Below, piece after piece: positions 8,990-17,651 of a stretch of 64,000 nucleotides of DNA. The stretch spans positions 1 through 64,000 of the forward strand of contig JACVCB010000008.1 in NCBI GenBank assembly GCA_016742255.1, read 5' to 3'. The first letter of the stretch is position 1, and the number at the start of each line of letters is the position of its first letter. The notes below the pieces were generated by a model that was given only the letters and a program-made list of their open reading frames with translations, was not told where the DNA came from and did no database searches. The stretch comes from Leptospira sp. GTDB lineage: Bacteria > Spirochaetota > Leptospiria > Leptospirales > Leptospiraceae. The translations under genes were made by a program, and so were the position numbers.

Positions 8990-10059
8990 TGTCAAATTTT
9001 AGAATATTTAAACAAGTTCCACGTTTGTTATTTGGTGAAAATAGCATTAATCGTTTAGCAGAATTAGTTCCTGCTAAAAAAGATCCAAAGGATTATTACG
9101 TCTTTATTATCGATGATGTACATAAAGATTCAAATATTGTATCGCGATTGAATCTTACAAATGCAGATTTCGTTGAATATTTTCCGGCTAGTAAAAAAGA
9201 ACCAGCTACTTACCAAGTAGATGAAATCAAAGAACGAATCCTGAAAGAAAAGGGGAATCAAAAACCAGTCTCTATCATTGGAATTGGTGGTGGTAGTTCA
9301 ATGGATGTTGCTAAAGCAATTTCTGTTGTATTATGCAACGAAGGTTCTTCTAGTTTGTACCAAGGTTGGGATTTAGTTCCGAATCCTGGAATCCATAAAA
9401 TCGGGATTCCAACAGTTGCAGGTTCCGGTGCGGAAGCAAGTCGAACTGCCGTACTCATGGGGAAAGATCGTAAGTTTGGGATTAACAGTGATTTTAGTAT
9501 GTTTGATGCGATTATTTTGGATAGTACTCTTATCAAAAATGTGCCAACTAACCAAAGATTCCATTCTGGGATGGATTGTTATATCCATTGTGTAGAAAGT
9601 TTACAAGGAACGATGATCAATGAACTAGCAAGAGGCTATGCGAGTAAAGCTTTGGATTTATGCGAACTAGTGTTTCTTGCTGATGGTGATGACGATATGT
9701 TGATGACCGCTTCCTATTTGGGTGGGGTATCGATCGTCAATTCTGAAGTAGGAGTGTGCCACGCTCTTTCGTACGGTTTGAGTTTAGAGCTTGGGTATCG
9801 ACATGGATATGCCAATTGTATTGCCTTTGATGTTTTAGAAGAATACTACGGACCTTACGTAAAAAAATTCAGACAGATGTTAAAAAAACATAATATTGTA
9901 TTGCCAAAAGGAGTTACAAAATCATTGGATTCGGCTGCCTTAAATCGTATGGTAGAGATGACCTTGAGAATGGAACGACCCCTTACGAATGCGTTAGGTG
10001 AAAACTGGAAACAGATTTTGACTCCAGATAAAATTTTACAACTCTACGCTAGAATGTAA
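8989..10059 (+). CDS. KdnB-like iron-containing alcohol dehydrogenase
   Basis: This 356-residue type III (Fe/Zn) alcohol dehydrogenase has the NAD-binding GGGSSMDVAKA motif near residue 101, VAGSGAEAS, and metal-ligand segments RFHSGMDCYIHCVE, GVCHALSYGL and YRHGYANCIAF. The N-terminus (FRIFKQVPRLLFG, IDDVHK) and these motifs resemble, from memory, KdnB of Shewanella. KdnB oxidises the C8 hydroxyl of Kdo so that KdnA can aminate it. Here the DegT aminotransferase two genes upstream could be the partner, giving a terminal-amino ulosonate; this is inference. The upstream SD is GCGAGGC. An 81-nt gap follows before the next gene. Generic glycerol- or lactaldehyde-type oxidation cannot be excluded. 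Confidence 0.8.
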   Translation: MSNFRIFKQVPRLLFGENSINRLAELVPAKKDPKDYYVFIIDDVHKDSNIVSRLNLTNADFVEYFPASKKEPATYQVDEIKERILKEKGNQKPVSIIGIGGGSSMDVAKAISVVLCNEGSSSLYQGWDLVPNPGIHKIGIPTVAGSGAEASRTAVLMGKDRKFGINSDFSMFDAIILDSTLIKNVPTNQRFHSGMDCYIHCVESLQGTMINELARGYASKALDLCELVFLADGDDDMLMTASYLGGVSIVNSEVGVCHALSYGLSLELGYRHGYANCIAFDVLEEYYGPYVKKFRQMLKKHNIVLPKGVTKSLDSAALNRMVEMTLRMERPLTNALGENWKQILTPDKILQLYARM

Positions 10060-10098
10060 TTTAGATGAACTTCTGAAAAGGTTAAATGTGGTTGAATC

Positions 10099-10113
10099 GA
10101 TCTTTAAAAGATC
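10099..10113. repeat. Short perfect inverted repeat in the 81-nt gap after the Fe-ADH gene
   Basis: GATCTT and AAGATC flank a 3-nt loop (GATCTTTAAAAGATC). It lies in one of the longer same-strand gaps of the first 22 kb. A weak hairpin marking a transcript boundary is possible, but the stem is only 6 bp and A+T-rich and no clear T-tract follows, so it may be chance. Confidence 0.25.
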
Positions 10114-10140
10114 AATGATGATTGTTTTGGAAATTCTATA

Positions 10141-11904
10141 TTGAACTATCATTTAATTACAACTGCTTTAGAAGCCACTTGGCCTAATGAAGGAACCAAT
10201 GTTCTTTTTTTAGGGGAGTGGTGTAAACTCCATTCCAAAAAGGAGTTTTGGTCTCTGTACAATTCGATCACTTTACCCTATCACTGGGATGAAAAGGATA
10301 AACTCTATAAAGACTACCAGTACTTAAAAGCTGTTTATGAGAAGTCATTAGAAACATTAACAACTCACCTGAATTTGATCCATGGAGAGGACCAAACAGG
10401 TATTTATTGGAGGAATATTGTAGGCCCTTGGCTTGGGTATTTCCTTCAGATGGTTTGGGATCGGTATGAGTCTCTTCGATTGGCATTTGCAAATTACCCA
10501 ATCACATCGGTCACAATGTTAACCATCGATGAGGAGAGTTTGATTCCCAATGATATGAATGATTTTTACCGGTTTTTTGGTTCTGATCTTTGGAACCAAT
10601 CTTTATACCAAAACATCATCAGTACTTCCCATCCTGACAAAACCATAAAGAAGGATGAATCATTTGTTTTTCCAAAGAAAAACCAAAGTACAAAAACAGG
10701 TTCTCTAAAAGAACTGGTGAAATACTTTTTTTATACAATATTTGGGTTCAATGCAAAGTCCGATTCGTATTTTTTGATTTCCGATTATCTTGGTATCAAA
10801 AATTCCTTCCTCCTTCAATTAAAACTGGGCCAATTTCCAAAACGTTTTATGGAGGAAGAGATTCCTGAGTTTGAAACCAATCAGGAACTCCGAAGGAATT
10901 GGGATATTGATTTAGGAGAATCTCGTTTCGAACAAATTGTTTCGAAACTCATCCCGAATCAAATTCCAAAATCGTATTTGGAAGGATACAAGAGTTTAAA
11001 AGACCACCCTTCAGTAAAACGTTGGCCACTCTATCCAAAAATAATCTTCACTAGCAATAGCCATATTGGTTATGATCTGTTTAAGATTTGGATGTCTGTT
11101 AAACAACAAAACGGATCTCAGTTGGTGCTTTCACAACATGGTGGGCATTATGGGATTGGTAAGTTTTCCTTCCATGAAGACCATGAAGTATCAACAGCGA
11201 ATCGATACTTAACTTGGGGTTGGAAGGATCCCAAGCATAAGAATGTAACACCTTCTGTTTGTGTGAAATATGGAAACCAAAAGAAAATGAATTGGGACCG
11301 AGATGGTGACTTATTACTGGTCCAAAATTCAATGCACAGGTATTCCTATTGGATGTACAGCTCTTCACAATCTTCACAGGTTTTAGATTACCTAAAGGAT
11401 CAATTTTCATTTTACAGAACATTAAACCCAGACATCCAAGATAGAAGTAATGTAAAGTTGTATCCTCAAGATTATGGATGGGAACATGAGCGTAGGTGGA
11501 AAGAAGAATTTCCTACCATTCAAATTTTAGACCGTCAAAAACAAATGAAACAGATTTTAAAAACTACGAGATTGTTTATCTCGACGTACAACGCTACAAC
11601 GTTTTTAGAATCGATGAGTTTAGACATACCTACATTGATTTTTTGGAATCCTAATCACTGGGAAATCAGAGATGAAGCAAAACCATATTTTGATTCACTA
11701 AAAGAAGTTGGGATTTTTTTTGAGAACCCAGAGGACTGTGCGAAAGAAGTAAATCAAATTTGGAATGGTGTAGATACTTGGTGGTATGACAAAAAAAGGC
11801 AATCGAGTGTCACAAAGTTTTTAAACCAGTACGCAAAAAAATCGAAACACTTTATCACAGAACTTAGCAGATCAATTGAGGTGAATTCTTTTGTTTCCCA
11901 TTGA
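10141..11904 (+). CDS. LIC12162-type putative surface-carbohydrate transferase
   Basis: This 587-residue soluble protein has an N-terminus (LITTALEATWP, then VLFLGEWCKLHSK) that matches, from memory, the LIC12162 family of putative transferases found in leptospiral and some other O-antigen loci. The C-terminal half is GT-B-like, with LSQHGGHYG near 335 and a segment ISTYNATTFLESMSLDIPTL where a donor-binding site would be expected. Such proteins often neighbour sialic or ulosonic acid genes, so transfer of a CMP-ulosonate is a reasonable guess, though not shown here. The start is TTG 10141; no Met is near the conserved N-terminus. The end overlaps the next gene by 14 nt. Confidence 0.75.
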   Translation: MNYHLITTALEATWPNEGTNVLFLGEWCKLHSKKEFWSLYNSITLPYHWDEKDKLYKDYQYLKAVYEKSLETLTTHLNLIHGEDQTGIYWRNIVGPWLGYFLQMVWDRYESLRLAFANYPITSVTMLTIDEESLIPNDMNDFYRFFGSDLWNQSLYQNIISTSHPDKTIKKDESFVFPKKNQSTKTGSLKELVKYFFYTIFGFNAKSDSYFLISDYLGIKNSFLLQLKLGQFPKRFMEEEIPEFETNQELRRNWDIDLGESRFEQIVSKLIPNQIPKSYLEGYKSLKDHPSVKRWPLYPKIIFTSNSHIGYDLFKIWMSVKQQNGSQLVLSQHGGHYGIGKFSFHEDHEVSTANRYLTWGWKDPKHKNVTPSVCVKYGNQKKMNWDRDGDLLLVQNSMHRYSYWMYSSSQSSQVLDYLKDQFSFYRTLNPDIQDRSNVKLYPQDYGWEHERRWKEEFPTIQILDRQKQMKQILKTTRLFISTYNATTFLESMSLDIPTLIFWNPNHWEIRDEAKPYFDSLKEVGIFFENPEDCAKEVNQIWNGVDTWWYDKKRQSSVTKFLNQYAKKSKHFITELSRSIEVNSFVSH

Positions 11905-12568
11905 ATCGATTGCATTTGATTCAGAAATTGATTTCATTCAAGAGATTTGTGGCATAATTTCGAAGTTAGCAAAGGAAAGTATTGAACATTCAGGAGTATT
12001 TCGAATTGTTCTCACAGGCGGAAATACAATCAAAAGAATTTATGAGTCACTCGTCCTTGAGGACATCGATTGGAATCGTTGCGAATTTTTTTTTGGAGAT
12101 GAACGTTACGTAGACAAGGCGAGTGAAGAACTGAATTATAATCTGTCATATCATTGTTTTTTTTCCAAAATTTCTTATGACTACAAAAAAGTGTTTAAAT
12201 GTAATACAGATTTAGATTTAGAAAATTCAGCACTGGATTATGAAAAACAAATTTCGAAGACACCAGTATTTGATCTGGTTCTTTTTGGACTAGGGGATGA
12301 TGGGCACATTGCCAGTTTATTTCCTGGAAAACAATCTGATATGGAAATGGTTGGGAATTCGGTTGCCATTGTAAAAAATGCGCCCAAAACACCATCGAAT
12401 CGAATTACACTCACCTTAGAAAGGTTAAATGAGACAAAACACCAACTGATCTTCACTCAAGTGAAAGGAAAAGAGAAAATTGTGAATTCAATTGTGGACC
12501 AAACAGTGGGTTATCCAATTGCGGACTTACGTCCCAAAGAATCGTTGCAATTATTTTATTTAAGATAA
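11891..12568 (+). CDS. 6-phosphogluconolactonase-like (SOL/DevB family) protein
   Basis: This 225-residue member of the NagB/6-phosphogluconolactonase superfamily has VLTGGNT for phosphate binding, FFFGDERYVD near 73-82, and LFGLGDDGHIASLFPG near 137-152, all characteristic of 6-phosphogluconolactonase. The usual reaction is hydrolysis of a 6-phospho-sugar lactone. Its place in a cluster with a SIS isomerase, a pyruvate aldolase, a CMP transferase, an oxidoreductase and a phosphatase suggests it acts on a phosphorylated intermediate of a dedicated sugar rather than in the pentose-phosphate pathway (inference). The start is TTG 11891, with a strong GAGGTG SD at 11878-11883. It overlaps the upstream gene and is followed by a 43-nt gap. 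Confidence 0.8.
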   Translation: MFPIESIAFDSEIDFIQEICGIISKLAKESIEHSGVFRIVLTGGNTIKRIYESLVLEDIDWNRCEFFFGDERYVDKASEELNYNLSYHCFFSKISYDYKKVFKCNTDLDLENSALDYEKQISKTPVFDLVLFGLGDDGHIASLFPGKQSDMEMVGNSVAIVKNAPKTPSNRITLTLERLNETKHQLIFTQVKGKEKIVNSIVDQTVGYPIADLRPKESLQLFYLR

Positions 12569-12611
12569 TGAGAATGAATCATTTAAAAGAGAAATACAAA
12601 GGAATCTAGAC

Positions 12612-13253
12612 ATGCCTAACATTGATAGCGCAAAGAAATTTTCAAAAGAGTTTTTAGCAGAAATTCAGAAATCAATAAATGAATTGGATATTGATTCGAT
12701 TGCTAGGGTCGCAGTACTGTTATACGAAGCAAAAGAAAAAGGGAAAAACATATTTTTCTTTGGTAATGGTGGCAGTCATGGGATTGCATCACATCTGGCT
12801 TGTGATTTTGGGAAAGGCACAAAAATCAATGGGAAGTCTGGCCAAAAGTTTTACCGGGTGTATGGTTTAGACAATCCCGCTTGGTTGACGGCACAAGCAA
12901 ACGATGGGAAGGAACCGTTTACAGAAGGGAATTACCCTGGAGAATACCATCACGGTTATGATGGAGTGTTTGTCGGACAAATGGAAAATTTTATTGGTGA
13001 GGGTGACATTGCGTTCGGAATTTCTAGTAGTGGGAATAGCCAGAATGTCATCAATGGATTACTTTTTGCAAAAGAAAAGGGTTGTACAACCATTGCTATG
13101 GTTGGGTTTGATGGCGGTAAAGCATTGAAGATTGCCGATGAAGTATTGTTTGTTCCTACGGCAAAAGGTAAATATGGAGTTGTCGAGGGCGTTCATGAAG
13201 TGATCCACCATTTGTTATATGAATATGCGATCCTATTGGAAAAATCTGTATGA
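12612..13253 (+). CDS. GmhA-type SIS-domain phosphosugar isomerase
   Basis: This is a 213-residue single SIS domain. The phosphate-binding motifs FFFGNGGSHG (48-57) and ISSSGNSQNV (137-146) are clear, and the C-terminal EGVHEVIHHLLYE helix is typical of phosphoheptose isomerases (GmhA). GmhA converts sedoheptulose 7-phosphate to a heptose 7-phosphate. In this operon it may provide the aldose phosphate condensed by the adjacent aldolase, which is inference. AAAGGA lies 7-8 nt before ATG 12612. The stop overlaps the aldolase start (ATGA). The long insertion near 72-120 (FYRVYGLDNPAW, YPGEYHHGYDG) is also seen in heptose-type SIS proteins, so a 6-phospho-hexulose substrate is less likely. Confidence 0.8.
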   Translation: MPNIDSAKKFSKEFLAEIQKSINELDIDSIARVAVLLYEAKEKGKNIFFFGNGGSHGIASHLACDFGKGTKINGKSGQKFYRVYGLDNPAWLTAQANDGKEPFTEGNYPGEYHHGYDGVFVGQMENFIGEGDIAFGISSSGNSQNVINGLLFAKEKGCTTIAMVGFDGGKALKIADEVLFVPTAKGKYGVVEGVHEVIHHLLYEYAILLEKSV

Positions 13254-14008
13254 CTTCCATCAAAGAGAAATTAAAAACTGGCAAACCTACGATTGGAACT
13301 TGGATGCAAATACCCAATTCCAATGTGGCTGAAATTTTAGCATCGAATGGATATGATTGGGTCACCCTAGATCTAGAACATGGTGCATTTAGTTTAAATC
13401 TTCTACCAGATATCATTAGAGCCATTGAAATCGGAGGATCTGTTCCATTCATTCGTGTGGCCCAAAACCATCCGAATGATATCAAACAAGCATTAGATGC
13501 TGGAGCTAAAGGCATCATTGTTCCCATGGTTGAAACAGTTGAACAAACACGAGATTTTGTGAAATGGAGTAGTTATCCTCCGATGGGCACAAGAGGAGTT
13601 GGTTTTTCGAATGCAAATTTATTTGGAAAACATTTTGAAACCTATTCGAAAACCATCAATACAGAGTTAGTCCGTGTCATTCAAATTGAGAATATTCGTG
13701 CTTTGGATCAAATCGAATCTATATTTACAGTAGAAGGGATTGATGCTGCTATGATTGGGCCTTATGACCTATCAGGATCGATGGATCTAACAGGACAGTT
13801 TACACATCCAGAGTTTTTAGCCGTGATCCAAAAATTCCAGAAGGCAGCTGAAAAGGCAAAGTTACCACTGGGGATTCACATCATCAATCCAGATGAAGAA
13901 CAATTAAAATCTGAAATCAAAAATGGCAAAACCTTCATTGCTTATTCTACTGATGCAGTGATGTTAAATCATAAATCGAATCTAAATTGGGAAAATTTAA
14001 TCAAATGA
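13250..14008 (+). CDS. HpcH/HpaI-type class II pyruvate aldolase
   Basis: This 252-residue protein is of the 2,4-dihydroxyhept-2-ene-1,7-dioate / 2-keto-3-deoxy-rhamnonate aldolase family. Visible active-site residues are His44 (LDLEHG), Arg69 (FIRVAQN), Gln145/Glu147 (IQIEN) and Asp173 (GPYDLS), plus the PMGTRGVG loop near 111-118. These enzymes reversibly join pyruvate to an aldehyde using a divalent metal. In a polysaccharide locus next to a KdsB-like CMP transferase, the synthetic direction would give a 2-keto-3-deoxy sugar acid without PEP. That is the central inference for this module. A PEP-dependent KdsA-type synthase is absent here. It is coupled at both ends by ATGA overlaps. Confidence 0.85.
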   Translation: MTSIKEKLKTGKPTIGTWMQIPNSNVAEILASNGYDWVTLDLEHGAFSLNLLPDIIRAIEIGGSVPFIRVAQNHPNDIKQALDAGAKGIIVPMVETVEQTRDFVKWSSYPPMGTRGVGFSNANLFGKHFETYSKTINTELVRVIQIENIRALDQIESIFTVEGIDAAMIGPYDLSGSMDLTGQFTHPEFLAVIQKFQKAAEKAKLPLGIHIINPDEEQLKSEIKNGKTFIAYSTDAVMLNHKSNLNWENLIK

Positions 14009-14760
14009 AAATAGTTGCTGTATTACCAGCCAGGATGGCATCTTCTCGGTTTCCGAATAAACCTTTAGCAAAAATAGTTGGTTTAGAAATGATTGAACAT
14101 GTCAGAAGGCGTACTTTGTTATCAAAGTCCGTTCATGAAGTTGTAGTTGCTACTTGTGACGAGATCATTAAAGACACTGTGGAAGCTTATGGTGGAAAGG
14201 CGGTTATGACATCTGATGTACATAGAGGTTGTATTGATCGTGTTGCAGAAGCTTCTCAAATTGTGGATGGGGATTTGATTTTGGTCATCCAAGGAGATGA
14301 ACCATTGATACTGCCAAAAATGATCGATGATTTAGTCAATCCGATGTTGCAGGATGAAAGTATTTATTGTACGAATTTGGTTACGAAGATTACTGACGAG
14401 GAAGAGTTTTTAAGTCCAAACGCTCCGAAGGTTGTGGTTGATAAAAACTGGGATTTACTATATGCATCTAGAGAACCAATCCCATCGGTAAAAAAAGCTC
14501 CAAACTCTGATTTTTTAAAATTAAAACAATTGGGTTTAATTGGTTTTCGAAAATCCTTTTTGGATGTGTTTGCAAAATTACCAGCAACTCCTTATGAACT
14601 CATTGAATCGGTTGATATCAATAGAGCCATCGAACACGGTTATAAAGTTCGGATGGTTTTAACAGAAGGACAGATGATAGGTGTGGATGTTCCGGGTGAT
14701 GTTTCCCGTGTAGAGAAAGTATTTGAATCTGATAAAATACTTAAGGAGTATTTAAAGTAA
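14005..14760 (+). CDS. KdsB-like 3-deoxy-ulosonate cytidylyltransferase
   Basis: This 251-residue protein matches CMP-Kdo synthetase (KdsB). The nucleotide loop PARMASSRFPNKPLA is near residues 8-22, VVATCDEII follows, and IQGDEPLI holds the metal-binding Asp. The C-terminal ESVDINRAIEHGYKV is also typical. KdsB couples CTP to Kdo or a related 3-deoxyulosonate. An 8-amino-Kdo-specific KdsB accompanies KdnA/KdnB in Shewanella, so the substrate here may be a modified ulosonate; the upstream aldolase would supply it. ATG 14005 overlaps the aldolase stop and is preferred over the in-frame ATG at 13987. A housekeeping KdsB for lipid A would usually lie outside an O-antigen operon. Confidence 0.85.
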   Translation: MKIVAVLPARMASSRFPNKPLAKIVGLEMIEHVRRRTLLSKSVHEVVVATCDEIIKDTVEAYGGKAVMTSDVHRGCIDRVAEASQIVDGDLILVIQGDEPLILPKMIDDLVNPMLQDESIYCTNLVTKITDEEEFLSPNAPKVVVDKNWDLLYASREPIPSVKKAPNSDFLKLKQLGLIGFRKSFLDVFAKLPATPYELIESVDINRAIEHGYKVRMVLTEGQMIGVDVPGDVSRVEKVFESDKILKEYLK

Positions 14761-15792
14761 ATGAAGCAATACAGAGTTGGTATTGCCGGTTACGGTGTTG
14801 TTGGAAGGCGGAGGCATCAATTCATCAACCAAAACTCTCTCTTAAATGTAGTTTCCGTTTGTGATGTTACCATGGCAGAAGGAAAGTTAGAGAGGGAAGA
14901 TGTAAAGGTTTATACAGATTATCAAAAAATGATAAAAGAAGAGAAATTAGACATTCTCTTTGTTTGCCTAACAAATGATGTTGCTGCTCACGCAACCATA
15001 CTTGGACTAAAAAACGGATGCCATGTATTTTGTGAAAAACCTCCAGGTAGAAATTTACAAGAAGTGAGTGAAGTTATAAAAACTGAAAACTTAAACCCTC
15101 ATTTAAAATTAAAATATGGATTTAATCACCGTTACCATGATTCCGTCCGAGAAGCTTTAAAAATTGTAAAGTCTGGTGAATATGGAAAAATCATCAATAT
15201 CAGAGGGGTATATGGAAAATCGACAATCGTTAGTGTAGAGAATGGTTGGCGAGCTAATCGTGAAATTGCAGGTGGTGGAATTTTACTCGACCAAGGGATC
15301 CATATGGTGGATTTAATCCGTTTATTTGCGGGCGAAATAGACGAAATTAAAAGTTATGTTTCCAATAGTTATTGGAATTTGGAAGTAGAAGACAATGCTT
15401 TTGCACTCATGAAATCAAACTCAGGAGTGATCATTCAATTCCAATCAACGGCAACAGAATGGAGACATCGATTTAATTTACAAATCAATCTAGAAAAAGG
15501 TACACTTGTTTTATCAGGAATCCTTTCTGGTTCGAAATCGTATGGTCAAGAAACACTCACCATATTCCCACAAGATATCCAATCAGGTGGGAATCCAAAA
15601 ACAGAAACTGTAAATTATTTAGAAGATAACTCATGGCGCGATGAAATCAATGAGTTTGCAAAATGTGTAAATGAAAATATACCAGTTCAAACAGGATCCA
15701 GTTCAGATGCGTATGAAACTTTAAAATTAGTGTATCGAATTTATTTTGAAGATGTCGAATGGCGAAATAAATATAACATCAAAGTTGAGTAA
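14761..15792 (+). CDS. Gfo/Idh/MocA family sugar oxidoreductase
   Basis: This 343-residue NAD(P)-dependent dehydrogenase has an N-terminal Rossmann motif GIAGYGVVGRRRHQ, the catalytic-lysine motif CEKPPGRN near residue 93, and GGGILLDQGIHMVDL near 176, as expected for the family. It would oxidise or reduce a hydroxyl/keto group of a sugar or nucleotide sugar. It begins directly after the KdsB-like stop, so it may act on the same ulosonate or its precursor. The family is too broad to assign a substrate. No catalytic defect is apparent. Confidence 0.85.
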   Translation: MKQYRVGIAGYGVVGRRRHQFINQNSLLNVVSVCDVTMAEGKLEREDVKVYTDYQKMIKEEKLDILFVCLTNDVAAHATILGLKNGCHVFCEKPPGRNLQEVSEVIKTENLNPHLKLKYGFNHRYHDSVREALKIVKSGEYGKIINIRGVYGKSTIVSVENGWRANREIAGGGILLDQGIHMVDLIRLFAGEIDEIKSYVSNSYWNLEVEDNAFALMKSNSGVIIQFQSTATEWRHRFNLQINLEKGTLVLSGILSGSKSYGQETLTIFPQDIQSGGNPKTETVNYLEDNSWRDEINEFAKCVNENIPVQTGSSSDAYETLKLVYRIYFEDVEWRNKYNIKVE

Positions 15793-15801
15793 CAAAAGAA
15801 T

Positions 15802-16554
15802 TTGAATCTATCAAATCAACAATTATTGGACATTGCTTCCAAGATTGCAAAGAAGGTTGGTAAAACATTAGCCAAAAAAGCAAACGGAAATGTTAGGACG
15901 AAATCTTCTGAAAAACATGACATCAAATTGATGGAAGATGAAGAGTCAGAAACTCTCATCGTAAATTACCTTCGGAAAAAATCTGAAATCCCAATTTTGG
16001 GGGAAGAAAACCACCAAGAAACGGATTTTCTGGATGGCAAAGTTTGGATAGTTGATCCAATCGATGGGACAGTGAATTTTTCAAGAGGAATTCCAATCGC
16101 TTCTGTTTCGATAGCTTTATGGGAGAATGGACAACCCCTGCTTGGGATTGTTTATGATTTTAATCATGATGTTTTATATTCAGGTATCATCGGTGTTGGT
16201 GCTTTCCGGAATGGAAAAAAAATGATGGTGAGTCAGAATCAAAAAAAATCAGATTCTATTTTATTCACTGGTAAACCCATTTTGTCTCAATTGGATGATT
16301 CGGTTATCAAACAATGGTTTGGTTATTTTGAAGAATTTCGTAAAGTAAGAATGATTGGTTCTGCTTCACTTTCCTTGTGTTTTGTTGCTTCTGGAAACGG
16401 GGACGTGTATGCAGAAGACCATATTCAACTTTGGGATTTTGCTGCGGGTATTACTCTCGTCCAAGCGGCAGGTGGTGCGATTACATTTGAAAAATCGAAC
16501 AAAAACAAATTTTCATACATTGTAAAAGCCACAAACGGACAAATTCAATTCTAA
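15802..16554 (+). CDS. Inositol monophosphatase-family sugar phosphatase
   Basis: This 250-residue Mg-dependent phosphatase has all three family motifs: GEEN near 67-70, WIVDPIDGTVNFSRG near 82-96, and LWDFAAGITLVQAAGG near 214-229. Substrates of the family include inositol monophosphate, fructose bisphosphate and PAP. The last position in a module with an isomerase, an aldolase and a CMP transferase suggests it removes a phosphate from a sugar intermediate before activation, as KdsC does in Kdo synthesis (inference). The start is TTG 15802; the next Met is too far inside the fold. It ends the second ulosonate-like module. Confidence 0.85.
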   Translation: MNLSNQQLLDIASKIAKKVGKTLAKKANGNVRTKSSEKHDIKLMEDEESETLIVNYLRKKSEIPILGEENHQETDFLDGKVWIVDPIDGTVNFSRGIPIASVSIALWENGQPLLGIVYDFNHDVLYSGIIGVGAFRNGKKMMVSQNQKKSDSILFTGKPILSQLDDSVIKQWFGYFEEFRKVRMIGSASLSLCFVASGNGDVYAEDHIQLWDFAAGITLVQAAGGAITFEKSNKNKFSYIVKATNGQIQF

Positions 16555-16570
16555 ACTAGGTATCCTCGGA

Positions 16571-17650
16571 ATGTATAAGCTAAATTTAAATTCAGAAAAT
16601 ATCGAAAGGTTAAATCATTTTAAAAACAGTGATTTCTTTTTATCAACGAATTCTAAGTCCAAAAGTTCATATTGGAAGGAACATTCCAAATTACTGAAAT
16701 CAGAAGTAACAAAAGACAAAATGGTAGTTTCGGGTGATTCTGGTTTTTACATTCCTCCTGAAAAACAACCGATCCTAGGAATTTTTTCTAAAATCACAAA
16801 GATTCTAAAGTCTCCAACAAAATTGTTACAAAGAGTGAAGAATCGTTATTTTACATTACCTATATTATTTCAGTACAAAACTGCATTTGATTTGGTTTTA
16901 AACCATGCTGTGGTCACTGATCCTGATCTCTCACCATACCGAATTAATCATTTATTATGGAAAAAGGACAAAGATCTATTTTTAAGTTCGGATGCTGTCA
17001 AATCTGATTTTGAAAATTGGTCAAAACGTAAAATTTCAGAACACATCTATTTACATTATTATTATTTTAATATCCTTAAGTCGTATTTAAAAGGTAAAAA
17101 AGTAAAAACAGTTTTGGAGATTGGAGCGGGGAATGGGAATCTAACATCGATTCTATTTAAAAACTTTCCTGGCATTTCCTTAATCCTGGTTGATTTACCG
17201 GAAATGATTCCAGTTTCCTTTAGTTATTTATCCTCTGTTTTTCCCGATTCTAAAATCGTTCTTCCAAATGAAATATCTAAAACTGGTCCGAAAGATTATG
17301 ACATTCTATTGTTAACAACAGATCAAATCAAATTGATCCAAGATAGTTCAATTGATTTGGTGATCAATTGTCATTCTTTCCAAGAAATGCCAAATGCACA
17401 AATAACGAATTATTTCAAATTGATTGAACGAGTGATTAAAAAAGGGGGACATTTTTTCACTGCAAATCGTATTGAAAAAATTCCAGTCAGTGACATCGCT
17501 TTTACAACAGAACAAAATGATCTACCCAATCGATTCCATCTTTACCCTTGGAACAAAAAAGCAAAAGTACTAGTCAATGAGGTTTCGAGGTTTTCCCGAC
17601 TTGTGCAATTAGATGGAATTGGAATTCGATTGGAAATCACCAAACCTTAA
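16571..17650 (+). CDS. Putative sugar O-methyltransferase
   Basis: This 359-residue protein has a class I SAM-binding motif LEIGAGNGNLTSILF near residue 180 and an acidic strand LILVDLPEMI, then VINCHSFQEMP. The long N-terminal region and this arrangement fit the putative sugar O-methyltransferase group seen in O-antigen loci. It would O-methylate a sugar residue of the polymer or a nucleotide sugar. It begins 16 nt after the phosphatase. An acyltransferase and another methyltransferase follow, forming a decoration block. Confidence 0.7.
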   Translation: MYKLNLNSENIERLNHFKNSDFFLSTNSKSKSSYWKEHSKLLKSEVTKDKMVVSGDSGFYIPPEKQPILGIFSKITKILKSPTKLLQRVKNRYFTLPILFQYKTAFDLVLNHAVVTDPDLSPYRINHLLWKKDKDLFLSSDAVKSDFENWSKRKISEHIYLHYYYFNILKSYLKGKKVKTVLEIGAGNGNLTSILFKNFPGISLILVDLPEMIPVSFSYLSSVFPDSKIVLPNEISKTGPKDYDILLLTTDQIKLIQDSSIDLVINCHSFQEMPNAQITNYFKLIERVIKKGGHFFTANRIEKIPVSDIAFTTEQNDLPNRFHLYPWNKKAKVLVNEVSRFSRLVQLDGIGIRLEITKP

Positions 17651-17651
17651 G

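Noticed and set aside
10099..10113. Rho-independent terminator after the Fe-ADH gene
   Set aside because: The 6-bp A+T-rich stem lacks a following T-tract; kept only as a short inverted repeat.
14005..14760. Housekeeping CMP-Kdo synthetase for lipid A
   Set aside because: It is embedded between an aldolase and an oxidoreductase in an O-antigen locus, which points to a dedicated role, though this is not proven.
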